The notes beneath the pieces are model-generated. The model ran no database searches. It was not told where the DNA came from and saw only the letters and a program-made list of their open reading frames with translations. From the NCBI GenBank assembly GCA_031257215.1, contig JAIRPC010000133.1, forward strand, positions 1-25,912: a stretch of 25,912 bases of DNA, given 5' to 3'. Each line of letters begins with the position of its first letter. Positions within the stretch are counted from its first letter, which is position 1. This document shows positions 8,491 to 18,100 of the stretch, one piece after another. The stretch comes from Eubacteriales Family XIII. Incertae Sedis bacterium (lineage in GTDB: Bacteria; Bacillota; Clostridia; Peptostreptococcales; Anaerovoracaceae). A program made the position numbers and the translations under genes.

Positions 8491-8615
8491 TCGCAATTAA
8501 TCCTTCCATAATTTTCCAACACTTCGCGCACCGCGCTTCCTCGCGCCTCGCGCCGCTCTCGCACACCGCACTGCCCTGTGCCGCCTCGCCGCCCTGCTCC
8601 GCGGCTCGGATGAAG
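8491..8615 (-). other. GC-rich spacer between the ExbB-like and ExbD-like genes
   Basis: About 125 bp of low-complexity CG/CTCG-rich sequence with no gene. The spacing is unusually large for a pair expected to be made in fixed stoichiometry. I found no convincing terminator or promoter in it. Confidence 0.4.
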
Positions 8616-9236
8616 TTACTCCAAAAGCCCTTCCATTATCGCTTCCAGCGTCGCCATGTCCTTTCGGTACCAACGCTTGCGCACACGCGAGATGATGTAC
8701 GCCACGCCCGCCGCGGCAAGCCCCGTCACCGTCGCGTCGAACGCCGTCAGCAGCGAGTCCGACAGCCCCTTGGTGTCGCCCTGGCCGATGGCTATCAGCC
8801 CCGGACCGAGCGGTATCAGTGTCGCCATCAGGCCGAACATTGGCGCTATCCGCGATATGATGTCCGTGACCTGCATGATTTTTTCCATGCGCGCCTCCTC
8901 CGAGGCGAGCAGCTGTATCGCGAGCAGCTTCTGTTCATTGATGGGCAGGCCGCCCTCCTTGCTGTGCAGCAGCTTGCCAAAAACGCGGAGCTGGGTTTTT
9001 AGGAACGAGCCCGCCGCGATGGCCTCCCGCTGCTCTGCCGCCGTCTTGCCGAATATCTGTTTTAGGATCTTGCCCGCGTCCGGCTCCCTGCCGAGCCTGA
9101 ACGCGAAAAACTCTATGACTGCGCTCCCCGCTTCGGCGGCGGAGATCACGACCGCCACGACCAGTACTATGATGGCCGGTGTTTCGAGCAAGGTTGATAT
9201 CGAATGAATGGTGGAACTGATGCCGCTAAAATCCAA
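8616..9236 (-). CDS. ExbB/TolQ/MotA-family proton channel protein
   Basis: 206 residues with three membrane helices (about 20-42, 126-150, 162-184) and a long cytoplasmic loop between the first two, as in TolQ/ExbB. The family core is seen in helices 2-3: ISRIAPMFGLMATLIPLGPGL then LLTAFDATVTGLAAAGVAY, matching the APxxGLxGTVxG ... ALxxTAxGL pattern with the conserved small and hydroxyl residues. The start is TTG 9236, preceded by a good AAAGGGG site eight bases away; no ATG fits. It lies 35 bp after the gene for the membrane-anchored 524-aa protein and before the ExbD-like gene. It should be the stator/pore part of a proton-motive-force-driven envelope machine, in an organism that appears to lack an outer membrane. 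Confidence 0.88.
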   Translation of the reverse strand: MDFSGISSTIHSISTLLETPAIIVLVVAVVISAAEAGSAVIEFFAFRLGREPDAGKILKQIFGKTAAEQREAIAAGSFLKTQLRVFGKLLHSKEGGLPINEQKLLAIQLLASEEARMEKIMQVTDIISRIAPMFGLMATLIPLGPGLIAIGQGDTKGLSDSLLTAFDATVTGLAAAGVAYIISRVRKRWYRKDMATLEAIMEGLLE

Positions 9237-9271
9237 AGGTGTCCCCTTTCCGCCGCAATGCGCGATAACTT

Positions 9272-10846
9272 TTATTTGATAAGGAATAACTTATGCAGTA
9301 GCCACAGCCCCTTCGTCGAGAGCGACGTGAAGCTGTAAAGCCCGCCGACCGCGAAAGCGCCGCCCAGAAGCCCCACCGCTAACGGCATGGTGCCGTCCTT
9401 GGGCGGGGGAAGCTTCAACGGGGTGGAGTCGGGCGATACCTCGTACACCATCCACGGGTTGTCGCCGCCCGACGCGCCGCCTGGCATGAGCTGTACCGAG
9501 GACAGGCTGCCCGCGGATTTCAGCTCCGCGCCCGATACGAGCTTCGGGTTCGCCACCGTGGTGATGCCGCCCGTCACGGACGGGTTCTGCCCGCCGCCGA
9601 AATCGACGGTGGTCTTGCCGTCAGACGCTATGCCGGGATTCTTGCCATGCCCCGCGCGTGGGCCCGCCTTGCCCGTGTTCTCGTCGCCGGTGCCGCCGCC
9701 CGTCGTCGCTTTTTTCCACACGGCGTATAGCATAACATTGCCCTTGACAATGAATGTATCGCCTGGCCTGTACTTCGGCGTGGAGGCGTTCTTGTTCTGC
9801 GACCACCCGCTAAAAACATAGCCGTCGCGCTTCATGGCGCCGCCGTCAGCGGCGGTCGCAACGCTGCCCTCCGCGTATTGCCGCGCCGCCACATAGCCGC
9901 TGCCGCCGTTCGCGACGTAGGTCACCGTGTAGACGGATTTGTTCTCCTGCTTCGGAGGGTCTGGCTTCGGCTCTTCTTTCGGCTTGTCTTTCCCGGTGTC
10001 CTTATCCTTGTCAGTATCCTTGCCCGAGTCCGTGTCCTTGTCGGAATCCTTGTCCTTGTCCTTGTTGGACGGGTCCGAGCCCAGTGTATCGTCCTCGTCG
10101 TTCTTCCCGAAATCTTCTGGCGGCGAGCCCACGAGCTGTACGTCGATAGACTCTATCCATTTCACCGAATCATGCATCCCGCCGACGGAGTCCACCGACG
10201 GCATGCCGAACGCGAGCCTGTACGTGTTTTTTGAATCCATCTTGTCCCACGGGATAACAGGGTCATAGCGATCGGCGGTGTACGACTCGACCGCGATAAT
10301 GGTTTCCACTTCCTTGCGATCCTCGGCGGCGCCGACTCCCGGCTTGTCCGTTTCCATGTCCCAACACTCGATCAGGTTCGGGTAGAAATAGCGCTTCGTG
10401 TGTATGATGCTGAGCGCGGTCATGTCGCCAGACGTTTCATGCCCGTCCGAGGCCACGAAATAAAACCGCTGTACAGAGCCTATATCTATGCCCGCGTCCC
10501 TGACGATATCTTTCAGCGGCACGCCGCGCGCCGCTTGGAGCCTTGGGAAATTGCCCATGTCGATATACGAGTAGGCGTTCTTGACCAGCCCCAGAGAACG
10601 CAGCTGCGACTCGGTGTATACCTTTTTCTCTATGAACTCCGTACCCGCGTAGCCGACGCGTATGGTCAGCTTGCCGGGACCGCTCGCATAGGCCTCGTTC
10701 TCAGGCGCGGCCACCAGGAACACCGCCGCGTTGACGAACACGAGCGCCGCCAGCGCGAAAACCGCCGCCAACCGCGCTATCGCGCCCCGCACGGAGCCCT
10801 TTGCCTTTTTTGTCCTGCTCATGCTCATGACAGTCACCATTTTCAC
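9272..10846 (-). CDS. Membrane-anchored surface protein: oxidoreductase-like domain, charged linker, InlB B-repeat, C-terminal helix
   Basis: 524 residues. A long signal peptide (about 20-55) is followed by a SUOX/molybdopterin-binding-like domain (58-240; PRLQAARGVPLKDIVRDAGI, FYFVASDGHETSGD, IESIDVQLVG). Next is a Lys/Asp/Ser repeat linker turning into a Lys/Pro/Glu segment (245-303), then an InlB B-type repeat (about 305-378; YTVTYVANGG ... GYVFSGW ... LYAVWKK), a Gly-rich region, and a C-terminal membrane helix (486-508) with a short basic tail. No LPXTG motif is present. The Pro/Lys-rich linker and single helix invite comparison with TonB-like force transducers, in inverted order. It lies immediately upstream of the ExbB-like gene. 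Start GTG 10846 has a weak site; ATG 10828 is possible. Confidence 0.82.
   Translation of the reverse strand: MKMVTVMSMSRTKKAKGSVRGAIARLAAVFALAALVFVNAAVFLVAAPENEAYASGPGKLTIRVGYAGTEFIEKKVYTESQLRSLGLVKNAYSYIDMGNFPRLQAARGVPLKDIVRDAGIDIGSVQRFYFVASDGHETSGDMTALSIIHTKRYFYPNLIECWDMETDKPGVGAAEDRKEVETIIAVESYTADRYDPVIPWDKMDSKNTYRLAFGMPSVDSVGGMHDSVKWIESIDVQLVGSPPEDFGKNDEDDTLGSDPSNKDKDKDSDKDTDSGKDTDKDKDTGKDKPKEEPKPDPPKQENKSVYTVTYVANGGSGYVAARQYAEGSVATAADGGAMKRDGYVFSGWSQNKNASTPKYRPGDTFIVKGNVMLYAVWKKATTGGGTGDENTGKAGPRAGHGKNPGIASDGKTTVDFGGGQNPSVTGGITTVANPKLVSGAELKSAGSLSSVQLMPGGASGGDNPWMVYEVSPDSTPLKLPPPKDGTMPLAVGLLGGAFAVGGLYSFTSLSTKGLWLLHKLFLIK
9946..10100 (-). repeat. Low-complexity Lys/Asp-coding repeat
   Basis: Reiterated TCCTTGTC-like units on the + strand encode the KDKDSDKDTDSGKDTDK linker of the 524-aa protein. 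The short, near-identical units would allow length change by slippage, with the frame kept when whole units of three codons are gained or lost. Confidence 0.6.
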
Positions 10847-10869
10847 GCTGTACCGAATACGCTATCCGA

Positions 10870-12615
10870 TCATTTCTTTATTTTCGCGGAGAGCGCGCCT
10901 GACCATTTGGAGTAGACGGTCTTGCCGCCTATCTTCGCGTAGCCGCGCAGCTTGAAATAATATTTCTTGCCGCCTTTGAGCCCCTTGACGGTCTGCTTCA
11001 CCGCCGCCGCGTTTTTCACGGAGAGGGTCTTCTTGCCCTTGAAGCTCTTGCTCGTGGAATACACGAGCTGATAGCCCTGCGCGTTCGCGAGTTTTTTCCA
11101 CGTGGCCGCGGCCTGCTTTTTGCCCGCCTTTACCTTGGACAGCTTTGGCGCGGAAGCCTTGAACAGAGTCTGGCTAGCCGCGTCGAGCTGTTTTTGAAGC
11201 GCCGCTTTCTCGGCTTCGAGCTTTGCCTTCTCGGCTTCCAGCTTCGCCTTGTCCGCTTCGGCGGCGGCCTTGCCGGCGCCGACCTTGCTGTTCTCCGCGT
11301 CTTTGTCTTTTAGCTTGTTGTTCAGGTCGTCTATCTCGTCCGCTACGGCTTCGGCAAAAGCCTTGCCAAGGCCCACAAGCACAGGGTAGCCGTCGTTGAT
11401 GCCGTCTGAATCCTTGTCGAAAGCCCCGCCAAACAACGCGAGGAATTTAATGCCTTTCATATCGCTGGATGCCGCAAAGCCACAGCCCGCAGGCGGCGCG
11501 GTCTCTCCATAGCCTATGATTCTGGACGGATAGCCCTCGCCGCTTATCGACCACGAATTTATTACCGTGCCCTTCGCCCTGCCGCCGCCTACTATGCCAC
11601 CCGCAGTATAGTTAGGCTTGCTCTTGTGTGCGCCCTTGCCGACATTGTAGCAGTTCGAGACGACGCCCTCGTTGTCGCTGACGATGCCGCCAGGATAGGC
11701 TCCGTCGCCCGTGGCTATCGTGCCGAAATTGGCGCTGTTCTTGATATAGGGGCTTCCGTCGCCGTTCTTGTAGCTCACGCCCGCGATGCCGCCGCCGCTC
11801 CTGCTGCCGTCCGTTTCAACTGTCGCGTAGTTCATGCAGCTTTCTATATGCCCCCAGCCGCGCCCGACAATGCCGCCCGCGAAGCGATCGCCCCGGACAT
11901 AGCCCGACGCCACAATAATATTTTTCACCAGGCCGACGCGCCCCAGGTCGCCGAAAAGGGCGTGGCTGTTGTCCTGAGGGTTGTCATACCCTGTTACGTT
12001 GTTTCCTTTGACATAGAGATTGGAGATCCTGTGGTTGCCGCCGTCGAACGTGCCCTTGAACGGCCTGCCATACACGCCGTCCCCGCTACCAGTGGTATGC
12101 GACCCGCTACTCGTATAGCTTCCTATAGGCGTCCACTCATTCCCGCTCCATACGGGTGTTGTCCAGCTGCCTTCGCTCAGAACGCCTGCCGAGACCTCCA
12201 CGCCGCCAAGGTCTATGTCCGCCGCGAGCGTGACCGTCTTGCCGAGGAAATCGTCGGCGGGTATGCTAGGGTCAAGATCCTTGTCCGCTATATGGGCGGT
12301 GCCTGCTATATCCGCATCATACGCGTCCTTCGCCGCCTGAACGACAGTGCTGTCCACAGCCCCCGCCGACGATACCTCCGGTTTGTTGTTGACGATAAGC
12401 GCAAAGCCCGCCAGCTCCGCCGCGCTGCCTATCGTGAAAGACGCGCCAGTCGTGTTGTACCACGACGTATCCGCCGTGCCGTCCCATACGTCCGCAACGC
12501 CCGCGGCATGTGCCTGGCCCGCGCCGCCTATGAACGGCATGAACGCGACCGCTGTGAGCGCCGCAATGACGATAGCTACAAAACGCTTGCTTCCGTTGAT
12601 CCTATAAGTGTCCAT
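10870..12615 (-). CDS. GLUG-motif surface protein with coiled coil and C-terminal fibronectin-like domain
   Basis: 581 residues from ATG 12615, chosen for the GGAGG just upstream and because a normal signal peptide then starts at residue 1 (cleavage near AHA-AG, 37). A region about 45-200 has the usual lead-in of GLUG proteins (IGSAAELAGFALIVN ... DIDLGG ... GTFDGGNHRISNLYV). GLUG-type repeats (GGIVGRG, GGIAGVS, GGIVGGG) follow at about 215-345. A calcium-site-like DKDSDGINDGYPVL stands at 400-413, a Lys/Glu/Ala coiled coil at 423-482, and a fibronectin-III-like domain at 488-581 ending SKWSGALSAKIKK. No sortase motif or membrane helix closes the protein, so it is secreted or held by non-covalent contacts. 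It has its own promoter with an upstream dyad and lies 23 bp before the 524-aa gene, so it probably heads the operon that contains the ExbB/ExbD-like genes. Confidence 0.85.
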   Translation of the reverse strand: MDTYRINGSKRFVAIVIAALTAVAFMPFIGGAGQAHAAGVADVWDGTADTSWYNTTGASFTIGSAAELAGFALIVNNKPEVSSAGAVDSTVVQAAKDAYDADIAGTAHIADKDLDPSIPADDFLGKTVTLAADIDLGGVEVSAGVLSEGSWTTPVWSGNEWTPIGSYTSSGSHTTGSGDGVYGRPFKGTFDGGNHRISNLYVKGNNVTGYDNPQDNSHALFGDLGRVGLVKNIIVASGYVRGDRFAGGIVGRGWGHIESCMNYATVETDGSRSGGGIAGVSYKNGDGSPYIKNSANFGTIATGDGAYPGGIVSDNEGVVSNCYNVGKGAHKSKPNYTAGGIVGGGRAKGTVINSWSISGEGYPSRIIGYGETAPPAGCGFAASSDMKGIKFLALFGGAFDKDSDGINDGYPVLVGLGKAFAEAVADEIDDLNNKLKDKDAENSKVGAGKAAAEADKAKLEAEKAKLEAEKAALQKQLDAASQTLFKASAPKLSKVKAGKKQAAATWKKLANAQGYQLVYSTSKSFKGKKTLSVKNAAAVKQTVKGLKGGKKYYFKLRGYAKIGGKTVYSKWSGALSAKIKK

Positions 12616-12734
12616 CAATTTTCCTCCATTCTTCTTCTCAACCATGCGAGCAGGCCTGCGCCCGAAGCCCGCAAACCTCCTCTGCACATACGCGGGACTT
12701 CACGAGAGCGCAGTCCCGCGCAACCAGTTATATC

Positions 12735-12763
12735 ATTGTACCCTAAAAACCCGCGAGCGCAAA
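12735..12763 (-). promoter_or_regulatory. Sigma-70-type promoter for the 581-aa surface protein operon
   Basis: On the - strand TTTGCG (12763-12758) and TACAAT (12740-12735) are separated by exactly 17 bp. The -10 has five of six consensus bases. It lies about 120 bp upstream of ATG 12615, in the only sizeable gap of this part of the cluster. Confidence 0.6.
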
Positions 12764-12770
12764 CGAAAAT

Positions 12771-12784
12771 GTTGTTTGGACAAC
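12771..12784. promoter_or_regulatory. Dyad GTTGT-N4-ACAAC, copy 1 (putative operator)
   Basis: GTTGTTTGGACAAC is a perfect 5-bp inverted repeat with a 4-bp spacer. It ends 7 bp upstream of the -35 of the promoter above. The same ten fixed bases recur at 20317-20330. A class of activator site is suggested by the position; the small hairpin followed by TTTT on the - strand could alternatively act as a weak terminator for the gene ending at 12816. Confidence 0.5.
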
Positions 12785-12815
12785 TTTTCAATTTTTCTCT
12801 ATTAAAGTTACATAT

Positions 12816-15122
12816 TTACTTTACCCTGCCGCTCGTCTTGGCCGCCCACGCGCCGTAGTAGTATGTGCTTTCGGACGCGGTGCCATCGACGATCTTGTAC
12901 GCGCGGATTCTGACCTCATAGCGCTTGCCCTTTTTCAGGCTTTTGATGGAGTAACTCAGCTTCTTCGCCGAGATATTCTTTGTGCCTGACCATTTCGCCT
13001 TGCCCTTGACCCTGTACTGTATCTGGCAGCCGCTCAGCTTCTGCGCGGCTGCGGCCTTCGCCAGCGCCACTTTGAGCAGTTTTTTGCCGACCGTCAGCTT
13101 CTTGAACAAAACGGGCTTCGGCAAGATATTGAAGCTGGCGCCCTTGCTGCCTTTGTACGAAGCCGATTTGGCCGTGACCGTTACCGTGCCTTTCCCGATA
13201 TTCACGTTCGCGCCGTAGCTGACCGTATAGTCAACGCCCTCTTTCAGAGTCTTGCCGCCCAGCTTCACCGCCAAGCGGGCAGGCCTTACCTGACTGCCCG
13301 TCCAGACGGCAGACTGCGGCACGTCAACAGCCGCTCCCGCGAGGTCGCTCGGCACGGGTGACTCCTCGTATTTTGGCTCTTCGTCTTTCGGTTCTTCGGG
13401 CGCGGTCATTTCATCCAATGTGCTTTGCAGCAGCGAGCGCGGGAACATGGCCGCGGCATTCTCGGCCAGCTCCGCAAGGTTGTTGGGCGTGCCGTAGGCG
13501 CTCGGTCTGCCATTTTCCTGTATCAACGCGCTGTCCAGGTAGTAGGCGTTTGAAATATTGGATGTATTCACTGGGCCGACTGTCCCTACTATGCCGCCGA
13601 TATTCGCGTTGTCCACTTCGGAGGAAACCTTGCCGAGGTTGACCACATTGCCAATAACGCAGTTCGCCTGCGTGTGGATATATCCAGCGATACCGCCCGC
13701 ATCCGCCCAATTCGTCACGGTGCTTTCCTCCGCGGCGGCACACGTTATATCGCCCATGTTGTAGCAATCCTCTATGACATTGTTCACATTCATCCCGAGC
13801 GAACCCGCAATGCCGCCCGACGCCATAGCCTTGCCTGTAACATTCCCTGTATTGGAGCAATTCGAGATGGTGACGTTCGCCGCGTTCACACGGCCTACTA
13901 TGCCGCCAGCGCAGTTCGTATAGTTCGCTGGCGTGACCGCCGTAGCTTTGACATTTCCGTTGTTCACGACCCTAGAAATAGGTGAGAGCAATGTGCCGAC
14001 CGCGCCGCCGACCTCTGCCGTACCCTCCACAGCGCCGTTGTTGACGGAGTTTGACACGCGCCCTGCCGCCGCCACATATCCCGCTATGCCGCCCGTGTAC
14101 AGCGCAGCGACAACAGCGCCGTTGTTGACAGCGTTCCGAACATTGCCGCCCGCCATATTGCCGACAATGCCGCCTGTATAGTTGACGCCCGTTACAGAGC
14201 CGTCGTTTGTAGCATTTCTGACATTCGTAGAGCTGCCCATATATCCTGTTATGCCACCCGAGTAATTGCCTGTCGCAACTATGATTGCCGCGTTCGTCAC
14301 GCGCTCGATAGTGCCGTTGTTGTAAGCAGCAATCCCGCCTACATACTGTTTCCCCTTGACCGTGCCAGCGACTGTCAGGTCGTGTACATTGCCAGCTACA
14401 GTGCCTGACACAGCGGCGCCGATATATCCGAACAGGCCGCTCACATCTTTTGTATCGTCACTGAAATCGAGCGTCACAGTCTTACCGTTGCCATCGAAAT
14501 CGCCCCTGTACTGATAGTCGTTATTGGCCATGCCGATAGGCGCGAAAAAATCCGCGCCGCTCATGTCCACGTCCGCGGTCAGCCGGGCATTGAGTACGCG
14601 CCTGACCGCGCCGCTCGCTGAAATAGACAGCCATGCCAAATCGTCGGGGGAAGCTATAAGGTATGTATCGCCGTCCTTGGACGGTTCTGCGATATCGAGT
14701 ACATTGACATGCGCCAGCACATCGTCGAACACCACTACGCCCAAATCGGGGGTTTGCCCCGAGGAATCATAGCTGTAGCTTATCCTTACGTCGTATTCAC
14801 CCGCCGTGCCGAATACGGGTGTGTCTATCGCGTATTTATAGGTAGTGCCAGTATTGTAGGTCAGGTTTGAAACGCGTGTTGGCGTACCCGCGACCCTTTT
14901 GTAAAGCGCAACGTTGATTCCCGCAGGGTCGAACGAATCGCCTACGAGGTAGACCGACCTTGTGGGCTGTCCCACAATGCTCAGATAATATTCCTCGTCC
15001 GCGCTCACCGTAGCCGCATGCGCCGCGCCCGCCCCTCCTGCCTGCGGCACGAACGCCAGCGCCATCACCGCCGCCACGCAGATGGCTATCATTTTTTTTA
15101 TGCTTCTTTTGACTGCAAACAT
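12816..15122 (-). CDS. Large GLUG-motif surface protein (768 aa)
   Basis: The signal peptide ends near AHA-AT (37). An Ig-like domain (about 44-140; VYLVGDSFDPAGINVALY) is followed by a GLUG lead-in (150-250; DVDMSGADFFAPIG, GDFDGNGKTVTL) and about eight GLUG repeats (255-520) of the type YVGGIAAYNNGTIERVTN. Then come an acidic Pro/Glu linker (570-590), an Ig-like module (598-668; GVDYTVSYGANVNIGKGTVTV) and a fibronectin-like domain (670-768) ending KTSGRVK. There is no LPXTG or membrane helix. The start is ATG 15122 with AGGAGG upstream. It is 63 bp downstream of the 1684-aa gene with no promoter I can see between, so the two are probably co-transcribed. It is clearly a shorter paralogue of that protein. 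GLUG proteins are usually extracellular and adhesin-like; the repeats likely form a beta-solenoid. Confidence 0.86.
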   Translation of the reverse strand: MFAVKRSIKKMIAICVAAVMALAFVPQAGGAGAAHAATVSADEEYYLSIVGQPTRSVYLVGDSFDPAGINVALYKRVAGTPTRVSNLTYNTGTTYKYAIDTPVFGTAGEYDVRISYSYDSSGQTPDLGVVVFDDVLAHVNVLDIAEPSKDGDTYLIASPDDLAWLSISASGAVRRVLNARLTADVDMSGADFFAPIGMANNDYQYRGDFDGNGKTVTLDFSDDTKDVSGLFGYIGAAVSGTVAGNVHDLTVAGTVKGKQYVGGIAAYNNGTIERVTNAAIIVATGNYSGGITGYMGSSTNVRNATNDGSVTGVNYTGGIVGNMAGGNVRNAVNNGAVVAALYTGGIAGYVAAAGRVSNSVNNGAVEGTAEVGGAVGTLLSPISRVVNNGNVKATAVTPANYTNCAGGIVGRVNAANVTISNCSNTGNVTGKAMASGGIAGSLGMNVNNVIEDCYNMGDITCAAAEESTVTNWADAGGIAGYIHTQANCVIGNVVNLGKVSSEVDNANIGGIVGTVGPVNTSNISNAYYLDSALIQENGRPSAYGTPNNLAELAENAAAMFPRSLLQSTLDEMTAPEEPKDEEPKYEESPVPSDLAGAAVDVPQSAVWTGSQVRPARLAVKLGGKTLKEGVDYTVSYGANVNIGKGTVTVTAKSASYKGSKGASFNILPKPVLFKKLTVGKKLLKVALAKAAAAQKLSGCQIQYRVKGKAKWSGTKNISAKKLSYSIKSLKKGKRYEVRIRAYKIVDGTASESTYYYGAWAAKTSGRVK
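12819..13325 (-). repeat. Direct repeat, copy 1: shared C-terminal Ig-like plus fibronectin-like coding block
   Basis: The last about 170 codons match the last about 170 codons of the upstream gene (15189-15701) both in protein and DNA. The opening CCCTGCCGCTCGTCTTGG and many stretches such as CTTGACCCTGTACTGTATCTGG are nearly identical. This shows duplication of one gene's end and gives a target for recombination. Confidence 0.7.
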
Positions 15123-15185
15123 ATTTGTTTTCTCCTCCTGTACTTCTGCTGTTTCCTCTAACAGATCGCTGTGACGCCGCGCCGA

Positions 15186-18100
15186 TTATTTCACCCTGCC
15201 GCTCGTCTTGGTTCTCCACTCGCCGCAGTATGTGCCTTTCGACGCGCCGCTCTTGATGGTCTTGTACGTGCGGATTCTGACCTCGTACCTGCTGTTCTTT
15301 TTCAGCTTCTTGATGGTGTAACTCAGCTTGTTCGCCGCCACCTTCTTGATGCCCGACCATTTGGCCTTGCCCTTGACCCTGTACTGTATCTGGTAGCCGC
15401 TCAGCTTCTGCGCGGCGGCGGCCTTCGCCCACGCCGCTTTGATGAGGCGCTTGCCGACCGTCAGCTTCTTGAACGAAACGGGCTTGGGCTTGATGTCGAA
15501 GCTTGCGCTTTTCTTGCCGTAGTACGAGGCTGACTTGGCGATAGCTGTCACCGTGCCCTTGCCGATATCCTTGTTCGCGCCATAGCTGATGGTGTAGTCA
15601 ACGCCCGATTTCAGAGCCTTGCCGTTCAGGGTTACCGTTACTGACTTCGGCTTTATCTGCCCGCCCGTCCAGACAGCGGCGGAAACCGCCACGGTCGCTT
15701 TCGAGATGTCGTACTGCGTGGCAGGCTTCGGCGGGTCTGGCTGTTTCGGCTTCTCGGAAATAGTTACTGAGAACTCCCTCGCGTCGGCATGATACGCGCC
15801 CGACGCGCGCGCCGTGAACGTGAATTTCCCCGCCTTGCTCGGAGTCCCGCTGATGGCGCCTGTCTCGGAGTCCAGAGCCAAGCCGTTCGGCAGGCTGCCG
15901 CCGCTGACCGACCATTCTATGGGCGCGACGCCGTCCGCTTCGAGAACCTCTGAATAGGGCTGACCCACCTCGCCGCCCGCCAGTGGCTTGGCCTTGATGG
16001 TTACGGCTTTCAGCTTTTCGACAGCGGCGCCAAGCGGCGAATCGGCGTACAGATCGCCCAACGCTTCAACAAGCTCTGTCAGCGTATACGCTTCGCCATA
16101 GGCTGTGGTAGAGCCTATCTTGTCCGAAACAGAGCCGTCCCAATAATAGGCTTCGTTAATATTTCCTACATTACTATTATGCACATAGCCCGCTATGCCG
16201 CCGACCCAGGTATTGGCGGCCGTGGCCGAAACCAGGCCCGTGTTGATGGCGCCACTAATCTCCCCGCCTGTGCCGCTGGACAGAAAGCCCACGATCCCGC
16301 CTACGCACGCCTTGACGCTAGGGGTGCCTTGGCTCGCCGTGCTTGTTACCGCACCCGTGTTGTAGCAGTCTATTATTTTGTTGTTCGAGCTGATGCCCAG
16401 ACCGCCCACTATGCCGCCGAGGTTCATGACGCTGCCCGTGACCTCGCCCGTGTTGTAGCAATCGGACACGGTCACATTCGCGGCATCGATATAGCCTATG
16501 ACGCCGCCCGCGTAACTGGTCGTGCTGCTGTTCGCCGCTTTCACCGCACCCGTATTCGAAACCTCTGAAACGGATGACTGGGTGCGCCCGACCGCGCCGC
16601 CGACGTAGTTGTCGCCGTCAACTTCGCCGCTGTTTGCCGCATTGGACACAGTTACGCCCGACGACACATAGCCCGCGATGCCGCCAACATACGAGTTGCC
16701 TTTCACCGCGCCTGTGTTCTCCGCATCGGTTATAGATCCGCCGCCAACATAGCCTGCGATGCCGCCCGCATAGTTCGCGTCTGATGTGACAGCAGCCTTG
16801 TTCACGACGCGCTCGATAGTGCCCAGGCTGCGCCCCGCTATGCCGCCGACATAGTTATTCCCTGTAACCTTGCCGCTGACCGTCAGGTCACTGACCGTGC
16901 CGCCCGTGCCGACATATCCGAACAGCCCCTGGCAGTCGGTATTCTTGTTGTCCACGGCGAGCTTGACCGTCTTGCCGCCGCCGTCGAACGAGCCTTTGAA
17001 CTGCTTGGAGGACGTGCCGATAGGCGCGAACAGTGCGGCTATACCGGGATCTTCCGACGCGGGCTGAGTGCCGCCCGACAGGTCTATGTTATTGGTTAAT
17101 TTGGCATCAATTTCCGATGTGCCTTTTTGGTTCACCTGGGCGGCGAACCATACGAGGTCGCTTGCCGTGCCGAGCTGGTACACGCTACTGTCAGACTGCG
17201 GCACTGTTACCGACGTGATCCCTGTTATTGTTACAGTTCTTGTATGCCCTGCCTCTGTGTAGCTGATGACGTTCGCCGCGCCAGGCGTGACGTACTCGGG
17301 GGAAATGGTGTACTCGGCGCTCGTCAGCGTCTTCGAGCTCAGCCCGTTCAGATAGTTCGCGCGTACGGTCATCCCCGAGGTGTTGAATGTCTCGCCCACA
17401 GCGTAAACCGTCTGCGTGGGCGGCTTCGTTATGGTCAGGCTGTCGAGCTGGTTCGCTTCGACCGAGAGGGTGTACTGTTCGGACAGTGACACGCCATTGT
17501 AGATGGCCGTCACCGTTACGGTGCTCCCGTCGTCCGCCACAGTCAGAGGTCTGCCGACCGCGCTGCCTGTCGCGGAAACATCCGTCACGATGTCATTGCT
17601 GCCGTCGCTGTACCTGGCCACCGCAATGAAGCCCGACAGGTCAAAGGGATGCCCCTCGATGTAGCTGGTCTTCGGGTCGCTTTGCTTCTCTATCACGCCC
17701 TCGAATACAGCTCCGTCCGGCACGTGCAGCCCGCGCAGTATCGGGTATCCGTCATTGACGTTCGACGTGTCCCGCACCCAAGCGCGGCCGCCGCCGTTCA
17801 GCGACGCCACGAATGCCTCGGACTTCATGACGGCGGACGAGGTGAGTATGCCTATCTCGCTCTCCCACGAGCCAGAGTGCTTGTCGTTGTTCGTGTAGTT
17901 GTTCCTCGTGTCAGGGTCGGATATATCCGAGCCGCCTACTATGGGGTTGTTCGTGTTGCTGTTCCAAACGGCGAAATTCCCTATCCAGTAGGAGTTCCTC
18001 ACATGGGATATCTTGTTCTGCCATCCGACGATGCCGCCCACCCATTTTTGCCCGCCGGGGCGGCAGATTTCCGCGGAGCTGAAGCAGTTCAGGATCAGGC

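Noticed and set aside
11626..12858. Long open frame on the + strand (410 codons)
   Set aside because: It lies antisense to the GLUG protein gene, is Arg/Ala/Val-rich as expected for a reverse-frame shadow of GC-rich DNA, and has no start signals or recognisable motifs.
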